Origin: Planctomycetota bacterium
GTDB lineage: Bacteria > Planctomycetota > Planctomycetia > Planctomycetales > Planctomycetaceae
Direction of reading: 5' to 3'
Assembly: GCA_026692825.1 (NCBI GenBank)
Contig: JAPLOC010001114.1
Coordinates: 1 to 7,462, forward strand
DNA length: 7,462 nt
In this document: piece by piece, positions 1 to 6,525 of the stretch
Layout of the letters: each line of letters opens with the position of its first letter
How positions within the stretch are numbered: the stretch's first letter is position 1
Notes under the pieces: generated by a model
The model's database searches: none
What the model saw: the letters and a program-made list of their open reading frames with translations, nothing else
What the model was told of the DNA's origin: nothing
Program-made: the position numbers and the translations under genes

Positions 1-385
1 CACCGTTTTTCGGGGCGAACGGGGTCTCGACAAGCAGGGTACCATTCAGAGTAAGGCGTGCAGCGCTGCGGGCGCGAATCAGGATTCGGTGCTTTCCCGA
101 GGGAAAATCGACAGTCCCCGTCAAGCGAACCAGCGACGGACTGGGACGTGTCCCCCGGATTCCATCGTCGACATACTTCGGCGGAATCTGATCGATCGCG
201 AACGCCGAGACAGAAAAGAATTCTGTTGCGACTGGGGCCGTTTCGGGCCAGGCATCTTTATCGTCCAGACCGCTTTCGCAGATTTCGACCTGGACCTCGG
301 CGCGCGCAACAGCAATCTCCCGTGCCAAACCGGCCAGGCACAGCAGCAGCCAGATTCCCTGGCGGAACGGAATGACGCGCGACAT
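1..385 (-). CDS. Secreted protein, N-terminal part only (probable DUF1549/DUF1553-type partner of DUF1501)
   Basis: The frame is open from an ATG at 385 to the left edge with no stop, giving 128 residues of a longer gene. The N-terminus is a typical Sec signal peptide: basic start (MSRVIPFRQG), hydrophobic core at residues 11-20, and an A-R-A site suggesting cleavage after residue 29. The mature part opens with a beta-rich domain: residues 84-97 (SLVRLTGTVDFPSG), then KHRILIRARSAARL, then LNGTLLVETPF. This resembles the PA14-like N-terminal domain of large planctomycete secreted proteins that carry DUF1549 and DUF1553. That assignment is inference from memory of the family; the diagnostic domains would lie beyond the edge. 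Such proteins are commonly encoded beside DUF1501 proteins, as here. A weak GGAAG lies 10 bases before the ATG. An intrinsic terminator separates it from the DUF1501 gene upstream, so it may have its own promoter; I could not identify a convincing one. The coding frame is secure, the function is not. Confidence 0.75.
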   Translation of the reverse strand, partial: MSRVIPFRQGIWLLLCLAGLAREIAVARAEVQVEICESGLDDKDAWPETAPVATEFFSVSAFAIDQIPPKYVDDGIRGTRPSPSLVRLTGTVDFPSGKHRILIRARSAARLTLNGTLLVETPFAPKNG

Positions 386-472
386 GGAGATCGACTTCCA
401 GTCAGGTTCTGTTTTTGTCAGATTCGCCGGGCAAACGACACAGTTCTGTTGTTTCCATGGTGCAAAATGAAG

Positions 473-491
473 CGAAAAACCGGCCGGCTGA
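473..491. repeat. 19-base direct repeat, copy 1 (half element)
   Basis: The sequence cgaaaaaccggccggctga occurs here and again, base for base, at 525-543. The second copy continues into the other arm of a hairpin and forms a terminator. This copy lacks that arm, being followed by tgattcttc instead of cgccggccg. It therefore looks like the right half of a hairpin element. Both copies contain the self-complementary core ccggccgg (480-487 and 532-539), so they could also pair with each other in RNA. GC-rich hairpins with short loops are, from memory, often dispersed between planctomycete genes; membership in such a family is inference. Confidence 0.6.
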
Positions 492-524
492 TGATTCTTC
501 AGAGCGCAGTTTGCTAAGGGCAAT

Positions 525-552
525 CGAAAAACCGGCCGGCTGACGCCGGCCG
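525..552 (-). terminator. Intrinsic terminator downstream of the DUF1501 gene
   Basis: Read on the minus strand, CGGCCGGC (552-545), loop GTCA, then GCCGGCCG (540-533) form a perfect 8-bp GC stem, followed by G and a run of five T (531-527). This is the standard form of a Rho-independent terminator. It sits 56 bases after the DUF1501 stop codon and is oriented to end that transcript. Bases 525-543 are also copy 2 of the 19-base direct repeat whose other copy is at 473-491. The T run is short, so termination may be incomplete. Confidence 0.75.
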
Positions 553-561
553 CTCGCCTGG

Positions 562-583
562 CGTGGCGTGGGGTGGGGGGGGG
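562..583 (+). other. G-rich tract in the intergenic region
   Basis: On the plus strand there are two cgtgg units, then gggg, t, and a run of nine G (575-583). It lies between the DUF1501 stop codon and its terminator. The plus strand is the template for that gene, so the RNA would be C-rich and any G-quadruplex would form in the template DNA. No protein or RNA gene is visible in the surrounding gap (386-607). Apart from this tract, the terminator and the direct repeat, I see nothing there. Confidence 0.4.
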
Positions 584-607
584 TGAGTATGGACGCCCTG
601 CGGGGCT

Positions 608-2080
608 TCACGCCAGGACGTCATTCACCACGCGGCCTTCAACATCGGTCAGGCGGTAGTCGCGGCCCGAATGGAAATAGGTGAGCAGTGTGTGGTCGAT
701 TCCCATAAGGTGCAGAATGGTCGCGTGCAGGTCGTGGACGTGGACTTTGTTGTCGACGGCGGCGAAGCCGAAGTCGTCGGTCGCGCCGATCGTCTGCCCC
801 CCCTTGGCTCCTCCCCCTGCCATCCACGCAGAGAACCCGCGCGGGCTGTGATCGCGGCCTTTGCCGTTCTGGGCCGTTGGGGTTCGGCCAAACTCTCCCG
901 TCCAGACAATCAGGGTTTCATCAAGCAATCCCCGGGTCGCCAGGTCGCGAATCAGGCCGGCGATTGGCTTGTCGGTCTCTTTGCAGTGCAGTTCATGATT
1001 CTTGTCGACATCGCCATGCGCGTCCCAGGTGGTTTCGCTGTGGCCACCTCCCGAGTACACCTGCACGAACCGCACTCCCCGCTCGACCAGCCGGCGCGCC
1101 GTCAGGCACCGGCGGGCGAATTTCTCAGTCGCAGGGTCATCCAGGCCGTATAGTTTTTGAGTGGCCTCGGACTCTTGGGAAAGGTCGACGGCATCAGGTG
1201 CCTCGCTCTGCATCCGGAACGCCAGTTCGTACGTGCCGATGCGGGCCTGCAATTCGGATTCGGAAGGACGCGCTTGCGCATGTTTGCGGTTCAATGTTCC
1301 CAGCAGGTCAAGCTGGTCGCGCTGCCGCGCGGTGGACATTCCCTCGGGCGGAGCCAGATCGATGATCGGCGGACCGCTGGTGCGAAACTGGGTTCCCTGA
1401 AAACTCGCCGGCATGAACCCGCTGCCCCAGTTGGGTGGCCCCGCGATCGGGCCGCCGCGATGGTCGAGCAGCACCACATACCCTGGCAGATTCTGGTTTT
1501 CGCTCCCCAAGCCATAGGTCAGCCACGAACCGACACTCGGAAATCCCTGCCGGAGGAAGCCGGTGTTCATCTGCAACAGTCCGCCGCCGTGCGCGAAGCT
1601 GTCGGCGTACATCGACCGGATGACGGCGATGTCGTCGATACAACCGGCGACGTGCGGAAACATGTCGCATACGGGAACTCCCGACTGTCCCGACGGTGTG
1701 AACTTGCGGGTACTCCCCAGCAGCGTCCCGGGATTTCGGACCTTGAACAGCGGGTCGGAATCGAGGTTCGGAATCGGTTGCCCGTGCAGCCGGGTCAACT
1801 CGGGCTTGGGATCGAACGTATCGACCTGGCTGACTCCGCCGTACATGAAGAGAAAAATGACCGACTTCGCCCGGGCGGGAAAGTGGGGCTGGCGGGGGGA
1901 AAGAGACGGGGCACCCACCTCACCCGCGAGTGTTTTGGGGGTGAAGAAACCATCTGCCGCCAATAGGCCCGCGAGCGCCGTCCCGGTGAAACCCATCCCG
2001 GTTTCCCAGAGAAACTCCCGGCGGGTCTGTCCGCAGGGGGGCAGGGATCGCGCGGGGAACGGAGGAAGATTCTGGGGCAT
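608..2080 (-). CDS. DUF1501 family protein with twin-arginine signal
   Basis: This 490-residue protein fits DUF1501 (PF07394), a group common in planctomycetes and related to the alkaline phosphatase/sulfatase fold. The molecular role of the family is not established. The N-terminus carries a twin-arginine signal (T-R-R-E-F-L, arginines at 20-21) and a hydrophobic stretch at about 27-45, so it is expected to be exported folded by Tat. Family motifs appear in order: FMYGGVSQVDTFDPKP at 78-93, RSMYADSFAHGGG at 155-167, W-D-A-H-G-D at 352-357, EFGRTP at 396-401, GRDH at 408-411 and HDLHATILHLMG at 449-460. The histidines and acidic residues in these motifs are candidate metal or catalytic ligands by analogy. 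Length is normal for the family and no break is seen. A GAGAG lies 7 bases before the ATG. It is 95 bases from the ABC operon and ends 56 bases before an intrinsic terminator, suggesting its own short transcript or the last gene of a longer one. The next gene downstream probably encodes its usual DUF1549/DUF1553 partner. Confidence 0.92.
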   Translation of the reverse strand: MPQNLPPFPARSLPPCGQTRREFLWETGMGFTGTALAGLLAADGFFTPKTLAGEVGAPSLSPRQPHFPARAKSVIFLFMYGGVSQVDTFDPKPELTRLHGQPIPNLDSDPLFKVRNPGTLLGSTRKFTPSGQSGVPVCDMFPHVAGCIDDIAVIRSMYADSFAHGGGLLQMNTGFLRQGFPSVGSWLTYGLGSENQNLPGYVVLLDHRGGPIAGPPNWGSGFMPASFQGTQFRTSGPPIIDLAPPEGMSTARQRDQLDLLGTLNRKHAQARPSESELQARIGTYELAFRMQSEAPDAVDLSQESEATQKLYGLDDPATEKFARRCLTARRLVERGVRFVQVYSGGGHSETTWDAHGDVDKNHELHCKETDKPIAGLIRDLATRGLLDETLIVWTGEFGRTPTAQNGKGRDHSPRGFSAWMAGGGAKGGQTIGATDDFGFAAVDNKVHVHDLHATILHLMGIDHTLLTYFHSGRDYRLTDVEGRVVNDVLA

Positions 2081-2144
2081 GGCGGAACTCTCGCGGTCAG
2101 CCGTCGGGAAGTCACTGTCGAACGCGCAAACAGGTGTGCATTCG

Positions 2145-2153
2145 ATTATTGCA
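2145..2153 (-). promoter_or_regulatory. Possible extended -10 promoter element for the DUF1501 gene
   Basis: On the minus strand TGC-AATAAT (2153-2145) matches an extended -10 box at all but one position. It would start RNA at about 2138, leaving a leader of about 58 bases before the DUF1501 start at 2080. No convincing -35 box is present 17 bases upstream, and planctomycete promoters are poorly known, so this is tentative. Confidence 0.25.
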
Positions 2154-2155
2154 GT

Positions 2156-2194
2156 GATCGCCGGTGGCTGCCAGCCTATTGCGAGCCGGCGATC
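2156..2194. repeat. Perfect 9-bp inverted repeat over the end of permease B
   Basis: Bases gatcgccgg (2156-2164) and ccggcgatc (2186-2194) are exact complements separated by 21 bases. Within the loop, ggct (2166-2169) and agcc (2173-2176) can form a small second stem. The structure spans the TAG stop codon of permease B (2178-2176). There is no T run after it on either strand, so it is not a classical terminator. It could protect the 3' end of the ABC operon transcript or assist Rho-dependent ending. Confidence 0.4.
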
Positions 2195-3552
2195 TCAAGT
2201 CGGCGGTGGATATCGAACTGTAAGCCGGCGATCAGGATCACCACGATCGCATCAATGACCAAGAACGCCGCCTCCCGGCTGGCGGTGGAATCGGAGGCGG
2301 TTTGCGTGAGGGAATAGGCCGGCACAAAGCAGCAGGAGCCAAAAAACGCCGCCCCCAGCATCACCGCGATCGACAACGGCAACGCCCCCCAGCGCACCAC
2401 CAGCGAAAAGAACAGGGTCAGGGTCAACAGCAGCAGAAAGACCAGCGCGCCAAACCAATAACTGGGCAGCAGCAGCATGTTGGCCAGATGGTCCTGTCCT
2501 TCATTCCAGAGCAGCAGGCTGATGACGAGCCACGACAGTCCGGGGAGCAGCGCGGGGATACAACCCAGCAGCTTCGCCGCCAGGATCTGATGCACGGGAA
2601 TCGGGAGCATCATCAGCATGGGGAGCGTATGTTCCCGCCATTCGTCGTGCAGCAATCGCGACGCGTAAAGACACGCCTCGATCACGAGCAGGCCGAGCAT
2701 GACGCAAAGTTCCCACGAGCGCGCCATACACCAGAAAACGAACCAGCAGAAAATGCATTCCGCCGGTGATGAAGTGGAATTCCTTCCACATGATCGCGTT
2801 GAACCGGGGGCGCGGGCGACGAAGTCCCAGACCACGGGCGAGTCGCGTGGCGACGTCGCGCGTGGCGACCGGCTGCCGTTTCGGATGCGTGTAGTAGTTG
2901 AAACTGACCCACGAGAGCAGAAAAAAGGCGAACGCGACGCCGAGGTTGCTTGTGACCTGCCAGCCGAGAATCGGCCCGACGAATCCGGGCGAAATGACGG
3001 GCCACCCAGAAAATAGAGGACGAAGAGCGCCACGGTCACCGCCGACGCGGTCCCCCCCCGGCGGCAGGCGACCGAAGCGAACAACCCCATGTTCGCGGTG
3101 AGGATCAGAAACGACGCCAGAGTGCAGTAGCCTGCGAGAATTTGCACGATGGTCGCCCCCCCCAGCGTCACCGCTAGCAGAATGAACGGAATCTGCACCG
3201 CCAGGAGCAGCAGCGTGCCGATCAGCCGGCTGGTCGATTTCCCCAGCAACAGGGCCAGCGGGTTGAGTCCCGCCATCCGCAATAGCCCCAGCGTCTCCTC
3301 TTCCTTCTCCTCGGTGATCGCAGTCGCGAAGAAGCTGACCCCCGCCAGGACGATCAAACCCAGGTTGAGGTACATCATCGAACTGAAGAGCTTCAGCCCC
3401 GGTGCCCCCGCCAGACCCAGGCTTTGGATTTGTGCGTGGACCAGGCTGAAATAGACCAGGACGACGAATCCGAGTCGAAACAAGTGCGTCGAAAGGAGCC
3501 GGGCGTCCAGACGCAACGCCCGGTGCAGCAGCGCCAGCGTGCCGGTCAGCAT
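2176..3552 (-). CDS. ABC-2 type transporter permease B, with a compensated double frameshift
   Basis: This is a multi-pass membrane subunit of an ABC exporter. The 458-residue open frame has strongly hydrophobic segments at about 24-40, 59-79, 110-132, 135-162 and 169-183, and more after residue 284. Residues 82-105 (E-K-E-E-E-T-L to G-K) carry the motif typical of ABC-2 permeases in such clusters; a related motif at 304-327 shows that the protein has two similar halves. Residues about 183-283 are not plausible as read: they are rich in Ser, Arg and Pro and lack membrane segments. The correct sequence is in another frame, from WPVISPGFVGPILGW at 3004 through GVAFAFFLLSW and MWKEFHFITGG to FLVYGALVGTL at 2705. 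One base appears lost near 3006 and one gained near 2705, so the total length is unchanged. The ATG overlaps the ATPase stop by one base (TGATG), and AAAGGGGG precedes it by 9 bases, indicating coupled translation. Whether the shifts are real mutations or sequence errors cannot be told here. The family call is firm; an active product depends on the frame. Confidence 0.88.
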   Translation of the reverse strand: MLTGTLALLHRALRLDARLLSTHLFRLGFVVLVYFSLVHAQIQSLGLAGAPGLKLFSSMMYLNLGLIVLAGVSFFATAITEEKEEETLGLLRMAGLNPLALLLGKSTSRLIGTLLLLAVQIPFILLAVTLGGATIVQILAGYCTLASFLILTANMGLFASVACRRGGTASAVTVALFVLYFLGGPSFRPDSSGRFSAGRSQATSASRSPFFCSRGSVSTTTRIRNGSRSPRATSPRDSPVVWDFVARAPGSTRSCGRNSTSSPAECIFCWFVFWCMARSWELCVMLGLLVIEACLYASRLLHDEWREHTLPMLMMLPIPVHQILAAKLLGCIPALLPGLSWLVISLLLWNEGQDHLANMLLLPSYWFGALVFLLLLTLTLFFSLVVRWGALPLSIAVMLGAAFFGSCCFVPAYSLTQTASDSTASREAAFLVIDAIVVILIAGLQFDIHRRLEIAGSQ

Positions 3553-4508
3553 CAGTTCAATCCCCCTTTCGTCAGGTCCATGAACGCGTCATTCAGGTGC
3601 CTGCGGTCCTCGCCGAACGATTGCACAATCGCCCCCAATTCCATCATCGCCTTGAGCAGGATGTTCGACGCCCCCGGACGATGCTCCATCTCGACGCGGT
3701 ATTCATCAGTCCCTTCGACCCGCTCGGCCCGCAGCACTCCGGGGAGGCCGGCGAGTTTCTCGGAATGGTCCGGTTCCCCCGCCCCCACCCCGATGCGAAA
3801 CGCCTGATTTTCGGTGGTGGTCTTGAGCAGGCCGCTGATCGAACCGCTGTATTTGATCTTTCCGCCGTCGATGATTGTCACGCTGTCGCACAGCTCGGCG
3901 AGTTCCGAGAGAATGTGCGAACTGATGAAAATCGTCTTCCCCATCCGCTGCAATTCCCGCAGGATCTCCATCAGCTCAATGCGCGCCCGGGGATCCAGTC
4001 CGCTGGCCGGCTCGTCGAGCAGCAGCAGTTCGGGATCGCTCACCAGCACCCGTGACAGAGCGACCCGCTGCTGCATTCCCCGCGAGAGTCCGCCAACCAG
4101 ATCGTTCCGCCGGCCATCCATGTCGGTGATGGTCAGCACATCGCCAATCACCTTGTCACGCTGAGCCATCGGAATTCCGTAGGCGGCGGCGAAAAAGTCG
4201 AGATACTCAAACACGGTCATGCGGCGGTACATGCTGAAATGGTCAGGCATGAACCCCAGCCGCCGACGGACCTCGTGTGCCTGGGCGACCACGTCGAGAC
4301 CAAACACCCGCACCACGCCGGAATGGGGCTGCAACAGTGTGCAGATCGATTTCAACGTCGTTGTCTTGCCCGCACCGTTGGGACCGACAAAGCCGTGCAG
4401 AGATCCCGCGGGGACGCTGAAACTGGCGTTGCGGACCGCCCAGCGCGAACCAAACGCGTGGCTCAGATTCACCACTTCGACCGCCGCGCGTAAAGCGGAC
4501 TGACTCAT
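3552..4508 (-). CDS. ABC transporter ATP-binding protein (exporter type)
   Basis: This 318-residue cytoplasmic ATPase would power the two permeases encoded on either side. All core motifs are present in order: Walker A GPNGAGKTT at 42-50, signature LSRGMQQRV at 141-149 (a variant of LSGGQ), Walker B LLLLDEP at 161-167 with catalytic Glu166, D-loop SGLD at 169-172, and the switch histidine His198 in ISSHIL. The Q-loop glutamine is replaced by aspartate (GFMPDHFSMY, Asp89). From memory this M-P-D variant also occurs in related ATPases of ABC-2 exporters, so it need not mean loss of activity. Residues after about 225 form an accessory domain that ends in NDAFMDLTKGGLN, as is usual for CcmA-like and DUF4162-like ATPases. 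The start ATG overlaps the stop of the preceding gene (ATGA) and is preceded by GGGAG at 7 bases. The stop overlaps the permease B start. The substrate is unknown. Confidence 0.96.
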   Translation of the reverse strand: MSQSALRAAVEVVNLSHAFGSRWAVRNASFSVPAGSLHGFVGPNGAGKTTTLKSICTLLQPHSGVVRVFGLDVVAQAHEVRRRLGFMPDHFSMYRRMTVFEYLDFFAAAYGIPMAQRDKVIGDVLTITDMDGRRNDLVGGLSRGMQQRVALSRVLVSDPELLLLDEPASGLDPRARIELMEILRELQRMGKTIFISSHILSELAELCDSVTIIDGGKIKYSGSISGLLKTTTENQAFRIGVGAGEPDHSEKLAGLPGVLRAERVEGTDEYRVEMEHRPGASNILLKAMMELGAIVQSFGEDRRHLNDAFMDLTKGGLN

Positions 4509-6490
4509 TTCGTATCTCCCAACAGGAGGTCCAGGGAATACATGCAGCGGCCGTACTGACTGCCGAATTGGTCCGACTTCAACTGAAACTCCGTCGGCAG
4601 GTCACAGTAAATCAGAACCCGCACGCGGTCGGCCGGGAGTTCGAAACGGACGGCGTCACTCGCCATCAGGATTCCCAGTGATCGCTGGGTTCCGCGTTCA
4701 AACATCGACTCGAACATTGACTTGCGATCGCGGGGCTGCTCGTAACCCCAGGGCTGCATCGCGAATGTTCCCTGGTCGACATGCATGAACGCGGCGATCG
4801 ACTGGCCTCCCGGTGCGGGCATTTCCAACACGATCTCGTCAGCATTGGTTCCCGACCTCACAACCAGCGGATAGATGTTCCGACCGTAGACCGCCGCAGC
4901 TCGGTGGATGCGCTTCGAAAGTCCCGCGCCGGCCGCCGTGATTCGCAGACTTTGTAACACCTCGACCGGCTCGGCTTTTGTGGCCAGTACTTTTCCCTTG
5001 ATGTAGTCCACATTGCGGGACTCGACACCGCGACCGATTCCAGCCACTTTGAGTTGAATCGGTGGGGCCGCCACGACGGCGCGATGGAGCAATGTGCGGG
5101 CCGAATACGGGGGCATGTCGGTGGTCAGACCGGCATCGGCCCCGTTTCGAATGATGCCCCGTACGTCTTCCTCGGTCTGACCGGTCGAGTAGATCCGCCC
5201 CTGTCCCTCGTGGGTGAAGAGGTAATCCCCCCCCGCGACAACGAACCCGTTCGACCAGCCCGTGACGTCAAAACGCTTGTCATCAATCGGACGCGCGACA
5301 ACCAGAGTGTCAATCGCGGTCGCTTCTCCGGCACCCCGGCTGCCGATGAAGAGAAACGCCAGACTGAATAAGCCGACCGTTCCCAACAGCGATCCAAACA
5401 CCAGTCGGTAATCTCCGACACGTTCCTGCCCCAACTTCCAGCAACCGGGAAACACGAGCAGCAGGTAGACCAGCGACAGCAGGTGGATAAGAACCCAGTT
5501 GTGTTCGGCTCGCGTCAGTCCTTTGAGTTGCCGCAACAGGCTGCTGTCTCCCTCGATCTCGGTGTCATTGAAGAAACGGGCATTGGCCTGGGGCACCTCG
5601 GGAATCGCCTGAGCGCCCTCGAGCGCCGCCGCCTCTTCATCATCGAGGGGCGACTTACGGAGAACGACCCGGCGAAAGGTTTTCTCATCGAGAGTATTGA
5701 CTGTCAGGTCATGGTGAAAAATCAACCCCGCGCCGAACCTCCGTCGGGGAGCGTCGTCATTGAGAATATCGAGCGGGCCGGTGAACTTTGGGAATTTGCG
5801 GGTCGCGTCCTGGCAGATGTGCGCTTCACCCCCGAGGCGGACCCAGTCGAGAAATGTCTGCTGCTGAACGTCGTTCCAGCGCGGTTCATGGTCGAGGACG
5901 GCGGATTTGAGCGCGTCGCACGCGGTGACACGGGCGGGAAAGATCTCTTCGGGAAAAATGCGTGCGCCGACCCGCAGGGATCCCAGGCCCCCCGAGTCAT
6001 CAAGCACCACGGCAGCGTTTTCACCTGTCGTGGACTGCTGGGGGAGTTGCGCTTCGTTTTTCGCTCCTTTGCCCCACGACAGACTCCAGATCTCAAACGT
6101 CGGGCGATCGACATAGGCGTAGAACTGGACCCAGCGACCGGCTCCCGGAGCGAGGAACAACGGTTCGACGACAGGGGCGTCGACCGCGTCGAGACGCCCC
6201 CCTCCACCGCGATGTTTGCGTAACACCAGTTCGCCATCGAACGACTCGGTTCCGGAATTGACAATCCGCACCGAGAGGAGATTGAACCGTTCCTGAACGC
6301 ATTTGCCGTCAAACCCCCAGCGTGTCTGCTCGACCTTGAGGGAGGCGAAGGCGCGATTTTGGAAAATGAGACCCGTAATCAGAGCGAGAGCGAACCCGAG
6401 CCATCGCAACTTCCGCCGGTGCGGCGTGGTCGGGCAGGGGGGGGAAACGCGATTTGCGAACATGACAGCCGGGGCCTCGAAGGATGACAT
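4505..6490 (-). CDS. Membrane-anchored protein of an ABC exporter operon, function unknown
   Basis: I do not recognise a named family for this 661-residue protein. A basic stretch (HRRKLRW) and hydrophobic segment at 29-44 end in R-A-F-A-S, suggesting a signal peptide cut after residue 49 or an N-terminal anchor. Residues 51-140 look beta-rich (KVEQTRWGFDGK, SVRIVNSGTESFDGELVL), like an immunoglobulin-type domain. Residues 170-260 include FLDWVRLGGEAHICQD (213-228), a pattern seen in degenerate amidotransferase-like domains of membrane proteins. Two membrane helices follow at about 331-351 and 362-384, then a C-terminal region rich in beta strands (385-661). The large domains should face the periplasm. 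Its place between permease A and the ATPase, 35 bases after one and overlapping the other by ATGA, suggests an accessory part of the exporter, in the way GldG-type proteins accompany other ABC-2 systems. That comparison is by context, not sequence. Met10 (6463) is an alternative start; neither has a strong ribosome site. Confidence 0.85.
   Translation of the reverse strand: MSSFEAPAVMFANRVSPPCPTTPHRRKLRWLGFALALITGLIFQNRAFASLKVEQTRWGFDGKCVQERFNLLSVRIVNSGTESFDGELVLRKHRGGGGRLDAVDAPVVEPLFLAPGAGRWVQFYAYVDRPTFEIWSLSWGKGAKNEAQLPQQSTTGENAAVVLDDSGGLGSLRVGARIFPEEIFPARVTACDALKSAVLDHEPRWNDVQQQTFLDWVRLGGEAHICQDATRKFPKFTGPLDILNDDAPRRRFGAGLIFHHDLTVNTLDEKTFRRVVLRKSPLDDEEAAALEGAQAIPEVPQANARFFNDTEIEGDSSLLRQLKGLTRAEHNWVLIHLLSLVYLLLVFPGCWKLGQERVGDYRLVFGSLLGTVGLFSLAFLFIGSRGAGEATAIDTLVVARPIDDKRFDVTGWSNGFVVAGGDYLFTHEGQGRIYSTGQTEEDVRGIIRNGADAGLTTDMPPYSARTLLHRAVVAAPPIQLKVAGIGRGVESRNVDYIKGKVLATKAEPVEVLQSLRITAAGAGLSKRIHRAAAVYGRNIYPLVVRSGTNADEIVLEMPAPGGQSIAAFMHVDQGTFAMQPWGYEQPRDRKSMFESMFERGTQRSLGILMASDAVRFELPADRVRVLIYCDLPTEFQLKSDQFGSQYGRCMYSLDLLLGDTK
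4516..4520 (-). promoter_or_regulatory. Ribosome binding site of the ABC ATPase
   Basis: GGGAG on the minus strand lies 7 bases before the ATG at 4508 and inside the 3' end of the preceding coding region. It supports this ATG as the real ATPase start and fits re-initiation at the ATGA overlap. Confidence 0.6.
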
Positions 6491-6525
6491 GTTTCTTGTA
6501 GGGGACCGGGCCGCGCAAATCCAGT

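Noticed and set aside
58..517. Two overlapping plus-strand frames at the left end (58-375 and 89-517).
   Set aside because: They oppose the minus-strand frame that encodes a clear signal peptide, and their products are Arg/Pro-rich with no domain.
402..611. A 69-residue minus-strand frame between the DUF1501 gene and the left-edge gene.
   Set aside because: It runs through the G-rich tract, the terminator hairpin and both direct repeats, and its product has low-complexity composition with no recognisable domain.
1157..1966. A 269-residue plus-strand frame opposite the DUF1501 gene.
   Set aside because: It is wholly antisense to a clear family member with all motifs, and the product shows no domain. 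Long antisense frames are common in GC-rich DNA.
2156..2194. The 9-bp inverted repeat as an intrinsic terminator of the ABC operon.
   Set aside because: The loop is long (21 bases) and no T run follows on the minus strand, so it was listed only as an inverted repeat.
2701..3010. Programmed ribosomal frameshifting as the explanation of the permease B frame changes.
   Set aside because: Two shifts in opposite directions would be needed, and neither site shows a usual slippery heptamer or a clear stimulating hairpin. Sequence error or compensated mutation is simpler.
3052..3059. The eight-base run as the position of the first frameshift in permease B.
   Set aside because: The nominal frame after the run still encodes a good membrane helix (ASAVTVALFVLYFLG), so the shift must lie after it, near 3006.
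5483..6223. A 246-residue plus-strand frame opposite the 661-residue gene.
   Set aside because: The minus-strand frame is longer, has a signal peptide and membrane helices and fits the operon. This frame mirrors its codon positions and has no recognisable domain or ribosome site.
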